A stretch of DNA of 64,000 bases, from the NCBI RefSeq assembly GCF_005887095.1, contig NZ_PNCI01000007.1, positions 62,001 to 126,000 of the forward strand, given 5' to 3'. Positions 9,668-20,511 of the stretch are shown here, one piece after another (positions within the stretch are counted from its first letter, which is position 1; each line of letters begins with the position of its first letter). The position numbers and the translations under genes were made by a program. Origin of the DNA: Pseudoalteromonas rubra (GTDB lineage Bacteria > Pseudomonadota > Gammaproteobacteria > Enterobacterales > Alteromonadaceae). The notes under the pieces are model-generated. The model was not told where the DNA came from and searched no databases. It saw only the letters and a list, made by a program, of their open reading frames with translations.

Positions 9668-12301
9668 ATGCGCTTAAATGGTATTCAGCGCCTGCTGGAA
9701 ACTGGCCTGATCATCAGTACGGCGGCAGCAATTTTTACGCTGTGCGCACTTATCAGCTTTGACCCAGCGGATCCTGCCTGGACTCAAACGGGCGAGTTTA
9801 TCAAGGTTAATAACATCACAGGTGCAGCCGGTGCCTGGGTTGCCGATATTCTGCTACTCAGTTTTGGTTGGTTGGCTTTTCTGGTGCCGGCATTTATTCA
9901 GTTATTCGGCTACTTGTTGTTTAAAAAACCACACAAATTATTGCAGCTAGATTACACAACCCTGGGGTTAAGGCTGATTGGTGGCACCTTATTTATCACG
10001 TCCGCCAGTGCAATCAGCAGCATTAATTTTGACGACATTTATAATTTTTCTTCCGGTGGGGTAGTGGGGGATGTCGTCGCCAGTGCGATGATGCCAGCGT
10101 TTAACTTTACCGGCACCACCATTTTGTTATTGTGTTTTTTCTTTGCCGGTTTGACGCTTTTAACCGGCGTTTCCTGGGTTGAGTTTGTTGACTATATTGG
10201 CGAAAAGGTGGTGGCGTTCTGTAAGTGGTGTTTTGCAAAGATAAAACATCGTTCAGAGCACATACCAGTTTCAACTGCTACGCCAGAAAGTGTCCATGCT
10301 GATAATGAGGCTACGTCTGAACCTACCCTGATACACACTTTGGATAAAGAGACAGCGCCTGAGAGTGGACTCAATGCTGACGCAGCTGTGGAGAATAAGT
10401 CGGACATGTCCGTCGAAGCAGAGCAGCCGGAAACAGAAGAAAGTAAGCCCAAGAAGCTTAAAGACAGATTGTTTGGTCCCAAAGCTGAGCCTGTCACAGA
10501 GTCTGTTCCAGACATGGTGAAAGAAACAGACAACCGCTCTGTAGACGACATTGCTGTAGCACCAAGCGTGTTTGATGAACTCGATGATATTCTTGAACAG
10601 GAAATTAATTTTTCAGCGGTTGACGACGAAGCATTTGATACGGTTGCTGCACTTAATGCGCTAGACGACACACCTGCGCCTGCAGAGACCAAGGTCGTTT
10701 CACCAGCCAGACCATTGAAGCCAAAAGAAAAACCAGCCCCTGGTTATCAGCCACCACCAAGCGCTAAAGAGCAGTTTGAGGCTTTATTAGAAGCTGAGCC
10801 GCCGAAAGAACCGTTGCCCTCGCTTGACTTGCTGGACAGGCCCGATAAGGCGAAGAATCCGATATCAGAAGAGGAATTGGAAGCCGTATCTCGTCTCGTA
10901 GAGGCTAAATTACTGGATTTCAATATTCAGGCCAAGGTCATGGGGGTTTATCCTGGCCCTGTTGTTACTCGTTTTGAGCTAGACCTGGCGCCAGGAATAA
11001 AAGTAGCGAAAATTACCGGGCTGGCAAAAGATTTGGCGCGTTCACTATCAGCTGTTAGCGTTCGGGTAGTAGAAGTGATCCCGGGTAAGACCTATGTGGG
11101 ACTGGAGTTACCCAATAAAAACCGTGAAATCGTGCGTCTTTCAGAGGTGATAAACGCACCTAAATTCGAGCAAAACCCCTCGCCACTGACCATGGTACTG
11201 GGTAAAGATATCGCGGGTCAGCCTGTGGTTGCAGATCTAGCCAAGATGCCCCACTTGCTGGTTGCAGGTACAACTGGTTCAGGTAAGTCAGTGGGCGTTA
11301 ATGTTATGATATTAAGCTTGCTGTACAAGTCGCCACCAGAAGATGTACGGATGATCATGATTGACCCGAAAATGCTCGAATTGTCGGTGTATGAAGGCAT
11401 TCCACACCTGTTATGTGAGGTGGTCACCGACATGAAAGAAGCTGCCAATGCACTGCGCTGGTGTGTGGGTGAAATGGAGCGTCGCTATAAGCTGATGTCG
11501 GCACTGGGCGTGCGTAATCTCAAAGGCTATAATCAAAAAATCCTGGATGCCAAAGAAGCCGGACACCCCATTATGGATCCGCTGTTTAAAGATACCGATG
11601 GTATGGCAGATGAACCACAGGAACTCGATAAGTTGCCAAGTATTGTAGTGGTGATTGACGAATTCGCTGACATGATGATGATTGTCGGCAAAAAAGTGGA
11701 AGAGTTAATTGCCCGGATCGCTCAAAAGGCTCGTGCAGCCGGTATTCATCTGGTACTGGCAACCCAGCGACCTTCTGTTGATGTGATCACGGGTTTGATC
11801 AAAGCAAATATCCCAACGCGGATGGCATTCCAGGTATCGAGTAAAATTGACTCGCGTACCATATTAGACCAGCAGGGTGCAGAAAATCTATTGGGGATGG
11901 GTGACATGCTGTATCTGCCACCTGGCACCAGTGTACCAATTCGTGTGCATGGCGCGTTTGTAGACGACCATGAAGTGCATGCCGTGGTGAGCGACTGGAA
12001 AGCGCGGGGGAAACCGAACTATATCGAAGACATCTTGTGTGGCGAGGCCACAGAAGATATTTTACTACCAGGCGAGACAAGCGAAGGTGAAGATGAAGAA
12101 TCGGATCCGCTCTATGATGAAGCGGTGGGATTTGTGATTGAAACTGGCAAGGTATCAGTCTCGAGTGTTCAGCGTAAGTTACGTGTGGGTTATAACCGCG
12201 CAGCTCGTCTGGTTGAACAAATGGAAATGTCCGGCGTTGTCAGTGCGCCCGGGCACAATGGCGCCAGAGAAGTCCTGGTGCCTAAAGGTGGAGCGAATTA
12301 A
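9668..12301 (+). CDS. ftsK: DNA translocase FtsK
   Basis: Septal DNA pump that segregates chromosome ends and activates XerCD recombination at dif. The 877 residues comprise four or five N-terminal membrane segments (to about 185), an acidic, proline-rich linker (about 190-400), and the RecA-like motor with Walker A GTTGSGKS (534-541) and Walker [11 protein letters not shown]. The C-terminal gamma winged helix ([20 protein letters not shown]) reads KOPS and contacts XerD. Shorter linker than the 1329-residue E. coli protein. The stop overlaps the lolA start (TAATG). A dif-like site lies about 22 kb away in this window. Confidence 0.97.
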   Translation: MRLNGIQRLLETGLIISTAAAIFTLCALISFDPADPAWTQTGEFIKVNNITGAAGAWVADILLLSFGWLAFLVPAFIQLFGYLLFKKPHKLLQLDYTTLGLRLIGGTLFITSASAISSINFDDIYNFSSGGVVGDVVASAMMPAFNFTGTTILLLCFFFAGLTLLTGVSWVEFVDYIGEKVVAFCKWCFAKIKHRSEHIPVSTATPESVHADNEATSEPTLIHTLDKETAPESGLNADAAVENKSDMSVEAEQPETEESKPKKLKDRLFGPKAEPVTESVPDMVKETDNRSVDDIAVAPSVFDELDDILEQEINFSAVDDEAFDTVAALNALDDTPAPAETKVVSPARPLKPKEKPAPGYQPPPSAKEQFEALLEAEPPKEPLPSLDLLDRPDKAKNPISEEELEAVSRLVEAKLLDFNIQAKVMGVYPGPVVTRFELDLAPGIKVAKITGLAKDLARSLSAVSVRVVEVIPGKTYVGLELPNKNREIVRLSEVINAPKFEQNPSPLTMVLGKDIAGQPVVADLAKMPHLLVAGTTGSGKSVGVNVMILSLLYKSPPEDVRMIMIDPKMLELSVYEGIPHLLCEVVTDMKEAANALRWCVGEMERRYKLMSALGVRNLKGYNQKILDAKEAGHPIMDPLFKDTDGMADEPQELDKLPSIVVVIDEFADMMMIVGKKVEELIARIAQKARAAGIHLVLATQRPSVDVITGLIKANIPTRMAFQVSSKIDSRTILDQQGAENLLGMGDMLYLPPGTSVPIRVHGAFVDDHEVHAVVSDWKARGKPNYIEDILCGEATEDILLPGETSEGEDEESDPLYDEAVGFVIETGKVSVSSVQRKLRVGYNRAARLVEQMEMSGVVSAPGHNGAREVLVPKGGAN

Positions 12302-12954
12302 TGAAGTTAAAACCACTTATTCTGGCCCTGAGTGTTATCGGGGTCACCCCCGTAGCAAGTGCAGCACAAACGAGCGAAGCTCAGACGATTAGCGTCGCGG
12401 CACAGTCTTTAAAACAAAAGCTAAAGGCACTGGAGAGCTTCCGTGCCAAATTTGAGCAAAGCGTTATCGATCAGGATGGTCACCTGATCCAGTCAGGTAA
12501 AGGTGAAATCGCCTTACAATATCCAGCAAAAATACGCTGGCAGCAGGATGAGCCTGATGAAACGCTGCTGGTTTCGGATGGGTTAAGAACAGTCTATTTC
12601 GACAGCTTTGCAGAGCAGGCTACCATTCTCAATACGCTTGGTTTGATTGATACTACACCTTTTGTATTGCTAACAACACAAGACCCGAAACAGTGGCAAA
12701 AATATAGTGTGTCAGAGATTTCAGGTGGGTATCGTATCGAACCTGTTCAAACGGGCGCTCAGGTGGAGCGCCTTGATGTTTTGTTTGCAGACAGCAGCCT
12801 TAAAATAGGTCAGCTTAACGTGACAGATTCATCTGGCCAGATCTCTAGCTTTAAGTTTAGTGGTGCACAAATCAATGTACCAATTGATGCAGCGCTGTTT
12901 AAGTTTGTGATCCCAGAAGGGGTGGTCGTCGACGACCAGACACAAAGTGACTAA
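12301..12954 (+). CDS. lolA: Outer membrane lipoprotein carrier protein LolA
   Basis: Periplasmic chaperone that ferries lipoproteins from LolCDE to LolB. 217 residues with a cleavable signal peptide ([21 protein letters not shown]). The mature part shows the usual LolA features, such as [30 protein letters not shown] and [10 protein letters not shown]. It starts within the ftsK stop codon and its end overlaps the rarA start by 8 bp, so translation is probably coupled along this operon. Confidence 0.95.
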   Translation: MKLKPLILALSVIGVTPVASAAQTSEAQTISVAAQSLKQKLKALESFRAKFEQSVIDQDGHLIQSGKGEIALQYPAKIRWQQDEPDETLLVSDGLRTVYFDSFAEQATILNTLGLIDTTPFVLLTTQDPKQWQKYSVSEISGGYRIEPVQTGAQVERLDVLFADSSLKIGQLNVTDSSGQISSFKFSGAQINVPIDAALFKFVIPEGVVVDDQTQSD

Positions 12955-14298
12955 TCTGGGATTTGATTTTGCGCCAGACGTGCGGCCTTTGGCCGCGCGA
13001 ATGCGTCCAACCGACCTGACCGGTTACATTGGCCAAAGCCACATTTTGGCGTCAGACAGCCCGCTGCGAAGAGCCATTTCCCAAGGGAGATGTCACAGCT
13101 TGATTTTATGGGGACCGCCTGGAGTGGGAAAAACCACGCTCGCTGAAATCATTGCTCACCACGCCAATGCACAACTGTGCAAGTTATCTGCTGTGACTGC
13201 CGGTGTGAAAGAAATTCGCGAGCAAGTCCTTGAAGCAAAAAACCGCCTGGCTCAGAGCGGTATGCGCACGATACTCTTTGTCGACGAAGTGCATCGGTTT
13301 AATAAGTCGCAACAGGATGCATTCTTGCCGCACATTGAGGACGGTACCTTTATCTTTATCGGTGCGACCACAGAGAATCCGTCATTTGCATTGAATAATG
13401 CGATTTTATCCCGGGCCAGAGTTTATACCCTTAAACCTTTAAGTTTGGATGAGCTTGGCCTGGTATTACGTCAGGCTCTCTCCCAGGATAAAGAGCTTAG
13501 TCGTCAGCAAATCACGCTGGATGATGCCGTGGTGGATGCCCTGTCACATGCAGCGGACGGTGATGCCAGAAAAGCATTAAACCTGCTGGAACAGGCCACC
13601 GATCTGGGTGCTAATGGCGAAGGTCAAATTGTGATTGACGAAGCTGTGCTAAAACAGGTTTTGCCTTCGCACCTGGCAAAATACGACAAAGGCGGCGACA
13701 TCTATTATGACTTGATCTCTGCGTTTCATAAATCAGTGCGCGGTAGTGATCCGGATGCTGCGCTTTACTGGTATTGTCGGATTCTGGCTGGAGGAGGAGA
13801 TCCCTTGTACGTTGCCAGGAGGTTGCTGGCTATTGCCACAGAAGACATTGGCAATGCTGATCCTCGAGCCATGCAGGTGGCGCTCAATGCCTGGGATATT
13901 TATCACAGAGTGGGGCCCAGCGAAGGCGAGCGAGCCATTGCGCAGGCTACCATTTATCTGGCCAGTGCTGCAAAAAGCAATGCGGTTTATGTGGCATTTA
14001 ATCAGGCGCAACAAGATGCCGCGAGTGACCCGGATTACCCTGTACCTGAGCATTTACGTAATGCACCCACCAAGCTTATGAAGGAGCTTGGCTATGGAGA
14101 AGAGTATCGCTATGCGCACAACGAACCCGGTGCATTTGCTGCGGGTGAATGCTATTTCCCCAAGGCAATTCAGCAACGTCGATACTATGACCCCAGTGAC
14201 AGAGGGCTTGAGAAACAAATTTCGGAAAAACTCCGTTATTTGCGCGCCCAAAACCAGCAAAGTCCACAGCAGCGCTACAAAGATGAAGATGACCTCTG

Positions 14299-14299
<1 letters not shown>
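12947..14299 (+). CDS. rarA: Replication-associated recombination protein A
   Basis: AAA+ ATPase of the RarA/MgsA/WRNIP1 family that acts at stalled replication forks. 450 residues with Walker [13 protein letters not shown], Walker [13 protein letters not shown], sensor 1 [10 protein letters not shown] and the C-terminal tetramerisation region ([21 protein letters not shown] pattern). The start is a GTG at 12947 ([21 protein letters not shown]), inside the end of lolA. Its stop overlaps the crcB start (TGATG). Confidence 0.96.
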
Positions 14300-15986
<1,687 letters not shown>

Positions 15987-16502
15987 AGTGCTTAACGCAT
16001 TGATCTAAGGCCGCATTCCTGTGGCCTTTTTTATTACAAATTAATGAATGTTTTTTTACGCTTAAATATTAATAAATAAGCCTAAAAAAAGAGTAAAAAA
16101 GATAAAATAGCTAAAGAAAAAGGGTTTGTTGTATTTATATCTCTTTTCTTCCATTTTCATTACCCTCACTCATCGCCAGCATGTTGCATGTCAAAACGAT
16201 ATATGATTTATTGTTTTTGAAGGTTTGGCCAATCCTGAATTAGTCGACGTGTGTCTGGCAAAAAAGTGCATTCGCAGTCGGCCGTTGTTTAACCATATGC
16301 AATAGTAAAAATGTTAGTAGTTAAGTGAAATTCGAGCTATCGGCTGCCAGGCAGCCTGCGGCGAGGCACTAAATCAAATTGTACAGAGGACATTGTCGTG
16401 TTTCGTACGGATTGATATTTACGAATTTATTAACTATTTATTAAATGTGGATGTCGTAACGACGAAAGCAACTTGAAAAATATAAAGGTGAGGAATTTAC
16501 CT
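15987..16502 (+). other. AT-rich intergenic region, long leader of rmf
   Basis: About 515 bases without a convincing gene on either strand. After the serS terminator the first 150 bases are very A/T-rich. The remainder contains a short palindrome (GGCTGCCAGGCAGCC, 16341-16355) and ends in the rmf ribosome binding site. rmf is growth-phase controlled in other bacteria, so upstream regulatory elements are likely, but none can be named. Confidence 0.5.
16007..16033 (+). terminator. Terminator of serS
   Basis: AAGGCC and GGCCTT flank a 10-nt loop and are followed by TTTTTT. Located 20 bp past the serS stop. Confidence 0.7.
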
Positions 16503-16673
16503 ATGAAGAGACAGAAAAGAGACCGTTTAGAAAGAGCACATGCCCAGGGATTCAAAGCAGGTTTAGCGGGCCGGTCCAAAGAGTTATGTCCATATCAGCA
16601 AGTAGAGCACAGATCAGAATGGTTGGGGGGATGGCGAGAGGCCATAGATAACCGCAACATGTACAAAACCTAA
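16503..16673 (+). CDS. rmf: Ribosome modulation factor
   Basis: 56-residue basic protein that dimerises 70S ribosomes into inactive 100S particles in stationary phase. The start MKRQKRDRLERAHAQGFKAG and the later AGRSKELCPYQ and RSEWLGGWREA are nearly identical to E. coli RMF (55 residues). The start at 16503 has a GAGG ribosome binding site. A more distant ATG in frame is not supported by family length. It faces fabA across a shared terminator, as in E. coli, where rmf and fabA are also neighbours. Confidence 0.95.
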   Translation: MKRQKRDRLERAHAQGFKAGLAGRSKELCPYQQVEHRSEWLGGWREAIDNRNMYKT

Positions 16674-16706
16674 ATTCCTATAAATATCTAATGACTAAGC
16701 AATGTC

Positions 16707-16736
16707 AAAAGCCCCTTTAAAGGGGCTTTGTTTTTA
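16707..16736. terminator. Bidirectional terminator between rmf and fabA
   Basis: AAAGCCCC TTTAA GGGGCTTT stem with A-run on the left and TTGTTTTTAT on the right. It can serve rmf (plus) and fabA (minus). Confidence 0.8.
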
Positions 16737-16751
16737 TAGACGCTTAGGTAC

Positions 16752-17267
16752 TTAGAAGGCGCTGGTGTCCTGGAACAAGCCAACTTTTAAGTCTTTTGCT
16801 TCGTAAATCACACGACCATCAACTTCTACTGTGCCATCCGCCAGACCCATAAACAACTTGCGCTTAATCACACGTTTCATGTCTACACGGTAAGTTACTT
16901 TTTTAGCGGTTGGCAGGATCTGACCTGTGAATTTTACTTCACCCACACCCAATGCACGGCCAAGACCTGGACCGCCTGACCAACCCAGGAAGAAACCAAC
17001 GATCTGCCACATTGCATCCAGGCCCAGACAACCAGGCATGACCGGGTCGCCACGGAAGTGACAGTCGAAAAACCACAGATCAGGATTAATATCTAGCTCT
17101 GCTACGATTTGGCCTTTACCGAATTCACCACCATCTTCATTAATCTCAATGATACGATCCATCATGAGCATGTTATCGATCGGCAGGCGACAGTTGTTCT
17201 CGCCAAACATTTTGCCTTCAGCGCAGAGGATCAGTTCTTCTTTTGTATAGCTATTTTTTGGTTCCAT
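16752..17267 (-). CDS. fabA: 3-hydroxydecanoyl-ACP dehydratase/isomerase
   Basis: Dehydrates 3-hydroxydecanoyl-ACP and isomerises the trans-2 product to cis-3, opening the unsaturated fatty acid pathway. 171 residues from the ATG at 17267 ([12 protein letters not shown]). A TTG three codons upstream is less likely. The active-site His is in [17 protein letters not shown] and the Asp in GLDAMWQ. The C-terminus [12 protein letters not shown] is the family standard. It is probably controlled by a FabR-type repressor through the palindrome at 17303-17320. Confidence 0.97.
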   Translation of the reverse strand: MEPKNSYTKEELILCAEGKMFGENNCRLPIDNMLMMDRIIEINEDGGEFGKGQIVAELDINPDLWFFDCHFRGDPVMPGCLGLDAMWQIVGFFLGWSGGPGLGRALGVGEVKFTGQILPTAKKVTYRVDMKRVIKRKLFMGLADGTVEVDGRVIYEAKDLKVGLFQDTSAF

Positions 17268-17618
17268 AATCTTCAATCTTAGTCTTAAATTGCCGCTACT
17301 TTAGCTTACACTTGTACGCCAAACAACTCTGAACAGTTAAAATTTGCCTGCTTTGTGAGCGTCTTAACGAATTTGTACATCCCATTCCTGTTCTGCAACC
17401 TAGTCAAATCATATTCGAGCGCTTCTCAGCAGTGTTGAGTACAGCACTGTTTTGAAGAAACATGACAGCAAAAGAGGCAGGGTGCGCCAGGGCGAATGAA
17501 AATTATTCAAAGTATCTATCTTAATCGATAAATTCTTTATTTATCGACCTTTCAAGGCGATTTTTACTTTAAAAATCTCTATAATTGCCGCAGTCGTTTT
17601 TAATAGTAACGGAAGTTT
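17268..17618. promoter_or_regulatory. fabA / queD-like divergent control region
   Basis: 350 bases between divergent genes. They contain the FabR-like palindrome (listed separately), a second imperfect repeat (CAGCAGTGTTGAGTACAGCACTG, split as CAGTGTTGAG and TACAGCACTG, around 17431-17452), and an AT-rich stretch with TTAATCGATAAATT before the plus-strand gene. No gene is visible in it. Confidence 0.4.
17303..17320. promoter_or_regulatory. FabR-like operator upstream of fabA
   Basis: AGCTTACACTTGTACGCC is an imperfect 18-bp palindrome (AGCnTACA / TGTAnGCn) located 36 bp upstream of the fabA start. It agrees with the FabR operator form AGCGTACA-N2-TGTACGCT known from enterics and Vibrio. FabR itself is not in the window. 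Confidence 0.55.
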
Positions 17619-18473
17619 ATGATCCTTTTTGTAGATGCCTTGACGGTAATTGATTTTTCTTACTTGTGTGGTAAACGTGGTGCAGTGGGTGAGAGCTGGA
17701 TTGTTGATATGACACTTCATGGCCAGTTGAATGAAGAATCTATGGTGCTGGACTTTGCCAAAGTAAAGAAACAGATCAAAGCCATTATCGATGACACAAT
17801 TGATCATAAACTGGCAATTCCAAGTCAATTGCAATGCAACTTTTCGGTGCAAGATGGCCGGGTGGACTTTGATGGCGAGTTTGGTGGTCATCACCTTGCA
17901 ATGAGTGCACCTGAAGAAGCAGTTTGCATCGTCGAAGGTGACGTGATCAACGAAGAAAATGTGATTGCATTTTTAAAGCAACAAATTTTGCCCAACATGC
18001 CTGATAACGTGAAAGACCTCGAGATTGAGCTTCGCCCGGAGCCTAGTCGCAGTTTTTATTACCATTACAGTCATGGCCTGAAGAAGCATGACGGAAATTG
18101 CCAGCGTATTATTCACGGTCACCGCTCTGACATTGGCATTTATCTTGATGATATCAGTATGCCTCGCTTGCAAAAAGAATGGGCGGAGCGCTGGCAGGAT
18201 ATCTACCTGGGCAGTGAAGAGGATCTGATCGAAACAGGTGCACTGCAACATATCAAAGCAAAAGCCGGCGATTATGCCTTTGCTTATACGGCTTCTCAGG
18301 GCTACTTCGAATTGGCTATCAGTAAAGCACGGTGTGACTTGCTCCCCTGTGATAGTACCGTTGAGTGTATTGCAGAGTATCTCGCCGCTGAGATCAAAGC
18401 ACAGTATCCAGAGCGAAAAGTGAAAGTGAAGGCGTTTGAAGGCGTTGGAAAAGGAGCAATTGCTTATGCCTGA
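17619..18473 (+). CDS. 6-carboxytetrahydropterin synthase-like protein, two-domain form
   Basis: 284 residues, about twice the size of QueD, apparently two tandem PTPS folds. The N-terminal half has a QueD-like pattern (TLHGQLNEESMVLDFAKVK) but lacks most zinc histidines. The C-terminal half keeps a metal-binding cluster, HYSHGLKKHDGNCQRIIHGH (about residues 148-167), as in queuosine precursor synthase. Probable role in pterin or deazapurine chemistry, but the substrate is uncertain. It overlaps the following peptidase gene by 8 bp, so the two are co-translated. Confidence 0.75.
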   Translation: MILFVDALTVIDFSYLCGKRGAVGESWIVDMTLHGQLNEESMVLDFAKVKKQIKAIIDDTIDHKLAIPSQLQCNFSVQDGRVDFDGEFGGHHLAMSAPEEAVCIVEGDVINEENVIAFLKQQILPNMPDNVKDLEIELRPEPSRSFYYHYSHGLKKHDGNCQRIIHGHRSDIGIYLDDISMPRLQKEWAERWQDIYLGSEEDLIETGALQHIKAKAGDYAFAYTASQGYFELAISKARCDLLPCDSTVECIAEYLAAEIKAQYPERKVKVKAFEGVGKGAIAYA

Positions 18474-19314
18474 TTTGCTAAGTAAAGCAAAGAAAACGGC
18501 CATGTTTTTGGCCGGTTTATGCCTTGGTATGGGGTCTGCTCATGCCATTGAGCTTAAAGGATCACTCACCCAGGGTGGCATGGTGATTGGCAAGTTGGCA
18601 GGTGTGCAGTCAGCGCGGCTTAATGACAAAGAGCTGGCTATCTCTCCTGAGGGAAAATTCGTATTTGGGTTTGGCCGGGACGCAGACGTGGAGCACACCC
18701 TAAGCTGGGTTGATAAAGAAGGCAAAACACACACTAAGTCATTACTGATCACGTCCAGAGAGTACGATATTGACCGCATCACAGGCGTAGAGAAAAAGTA
18801 TGTGTCGCCACCAAAAGAAGTGCTGGCACGGATCCGCAAAGAGGGCGCACAGGTAAGCGCTGCCAGAAGTAAACCCAGTACACTACCGTACTTTGATGAT
18901 CCTGTATACCGACCTGCTAAGGGCAGAATATCGGGCGTTTATGGTAGCCAGCGCTATTTTAACGGCAAGCCAAGAAGACCTCATTTTGGATTGGACATTG
19001 CCAATAAAACCGGTACGCCGGTATTGGCGCCTGTATCAGGCAAAGTTGTTTTTGCTAATCCAGATCTCTATTACAGTGGCGGTACACTGATACTGGATCA
19101 CGGATACGGTATTACCTCTACCTATATTCATCTGAACAAGTTACATGTAGAAGAAGGGCAGCTGGTAGAACTTGGCGACCATATTGCCGATATAGGTGCA
19201 ACCGGCAGGGTAACCGGACCACATTTGGACTGGCGTTTTAATTGGTTTAATGAGCGCTTAGATCCTGAACTTCTAATGATTGATAAACTCGCAACGAAAA
19301 GCAGTAAAGAATGA
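18466..19314 (+). CDS. M23 family peptidoglycan peptidase
   Basis: Secreted LytM-type zinc endopeptidase of 282 residues. Start ATG at 18466 with an AGGAG site, and a signal peptide through about residue 26 (FLAGLCLGMGSAHA). The M23 core covers about 155-265: HFGLDIANKTGTPVLAP supplies His and Asp ligands. The second motif reads GPHLDWRFNW, with Asp where many family members have His (HLH), a variant I recall in several M23 subfamilies. It overlaps both neighbours (8 bp with the QueD-like gene, ATGA with the thioesterase gene). Confidence 0.9.
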   Translation: MPDLLSKAKKTAMFLAGLCLGMGSAHAIELKGSLTQGGMVIGKLAGVQSARLNDKELAISPEGKFVFGFGRDADVEHTLSWVDKEGKTHTKSLLITSREYDIDRITGVEKKYVSPPKEVLARIRKEGAQVSAARSKPSTLPYFDDPVYRPAKGRISGVYGSQRYFNGKPRRPHFGLDIANKTGTPVLAPVSGKVVFANPDLYYSGGTLILDHGYGITSTYIHLNKLHVEEGQLVELGDHIADIGATGRVTGPHLDWRFNWFNERLDPELLMIDKLATKSSKE

Positions 19315-19742
19315 CACAAACAGATAAAGACGCAGTAATAGCTCAACGAATCAAAGACTCGCAAACCTCTGTAACTAAGACGGTATTTCCTGGTCGCACT
19401 AACCATCACAATACTTTGTTTGGTGGTGACGCATTAGCCTGGATGGATGAGGTGGCCTTTATTGCTGCAACACGTTTTTGCCGTAAGCCCTTGGTGACCA
19501 TTTCATCCGACCGGGTGGATTTTAAAGAAGCCATTCCTGCTGGTACATTCGCTGAACTTGTGGCAAAAGTCGCCCATGTTGGCAATACCAGCTTGAAGGT
19601 AGAAGTTCACATATATCTTGAAACCATGCATAAAGACGATAAGCATCTGGCTATCTCTGGTAGCTTTACATTTGTAGCCGTTGATGACAACCACAGACCT
19701 ACGCCTGTCGTATGCGACCAAATGTTAAATGGCTTTAGCTAA
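19311..19742 (+). CDS. Acyl-CoA thioesterase, hotdog fold
   Basis: 143-residue YciA/BACH-like thioesterase that hydrolyses acyl-CoAs. Typical signatures are FPGRTNHHNTLFGGDALAWMDEVAFIAA and SSDRVDFKEAIPAGTFAEL. Its ATG overlaps the stop of the M23 peptidase gene (ATGA), making a three-gene unit. A weak hairpin terminator follows. Confidence 0.88.
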   Translation: MTQTDKDAVIAQRIKDSQTSVTKTVFPGRTNHHNTLFGGDALAWMDEVAFIAATRFCRKPLVTISSDRVDFKEAIPAGTFAELVAKVAHVGNTSLKVEVHIYLETMHKDDKHLAISGSFTFVAVDDNHRPTPVVCDQMLNGFS

Positions 19743-19773
19743 TAGAAAGTATGTAATCAGTATCAATTCAAAA

Positions 19774-19797
19774 GAGAAGTCTTTTAGACTTCTTTAA
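19774..19797 (+). terminator. Weak terminator after thioesterase gene
   Basis: AGAAGTC TTTTA GACTTCT hairpin followed only by TTAACC, 32 bp past the stop. Confidence 0.45.
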
Positions 19798-19888
19798 CCA
19801 GCAGGGAACACATCATACATAAAACTATCTTTAATAAACTTAGCAATAGCTAAAAATAGTCCCGATTAATCGACAAACTGGATTTTAA

Positions 19889-19906
19889 ACGCAAACTAGT
19901 TTGCGT
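19889..19906. promoter_or_regulatory. Perfect palindromic operator upstream of acetyltransferase gene
   Basis: ACGCAAACTAGTTTGCGT is an exact 18-bp palindrome, 84 bp upstream of the GNAT gene. Its core CAAAC-N2-GTTTG fits the PsrA-type (TetR family) site, while the flanks also recall LacI/PurR sites with two extra central bases. Which regulator binds is unknown. Confidence 0.45.
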
Positions 19907-19990
19907 AATATCAATATGGCAATTTGTCGGGTACCGTTAGCTGAGCAAGGGGCTCGACAAGCAGGATAGAGTATTACCTGGAAGGGAATA

Positions 19991-20503
19991 ATGGATTACT
20001 ACATTTCACCGCATTTACATCTCACTCCTCTAAACATAAAACAAGCGAGTGTGCTCCTGGAAGCTGTGAACATGAGCAGAGAGAGCCTGGAGATTTATTT
20101 ACCCTGGGCACAGGCTGTTACAGATCTGGACAGCGCCCAAAAATACATCACAGAGCGTCTAGAAATGCCTGGCAGTCGCTATTTTTCTGTCCTGTTTCAT
20201 CATCAATTTATCGGCATTTTTGCGGTTAAGTCGGTTGATGCACCAAATACCTGCGAAATTGGGTACTGGCTGTGTGAACAGGCACGTGGTCACGCGGTAA
20301 TAGCGCGGATTCTCCGTGTCATGTTACCCTGTCTGATAGAAGAGCAAGAGGTACGGCATATTGAGTTTCATTGTCTGGATTTCAATGTCGCCAGTATCAA
20401 AATCGCTCAGCGGGTAGGGGCTAAACTGACACGAAACTATTCCATCGCAATGCAAGATAAGTTGCCGAAAACTATGTGCGTATACACAGCTGACTTGTCA
20501 TAA
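19991..20503 (+). CDS. GNAT family N-acetyltransferase (RimJ/RimL-like)
   Basis: 170 residues with the pattern of ribosomal-protein-type acetyltransferases: N-terminal LTPLNIKQASVLLEAVNMSRESL, central IGYWLCEQARGHAVIARILR (acetyl-CoA pyrophosphate loop, where the usual RGxG/A is RGHAV), and the C-terminal DFNVASIKIAQRVGAKL. Ribosome binding site GGAAGGG. It is followed 8 bp later by an unknown gene on the same strand. The substrate is unknown. Confidence 0.82.
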   Translation: MDYYISPHLHLTPLNIKQASVLLEAVNMSRESLEIYLPWAQAVTDLDSAQKYITERLEMPGSRYFSVLFHHQFIGIFAVKSVDAPNTCEIGYWLCEQARGHAVIARILRVMLPCLIEEQEVRHIEFHCLDFNVASIKIAQRVGAKLTRNYSIAMQDKLPKTMCVYTADLS

Positions 20504-20511
20504 AGGGTTAT

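Noticed and set aside
10192..10692. 166-codon Ser-rich minus-strand frame in ftsK
   Set aside because: It is antisense to the acidic linker of FtsK; Ser/Ala-rich composition reflects the complement of Glu/Asp codons.
19889..19906. PurR box
   Set aside because: The classical PurR site is 16 bp with a CG centre; this has two extra central bases and no purine gene next to it.
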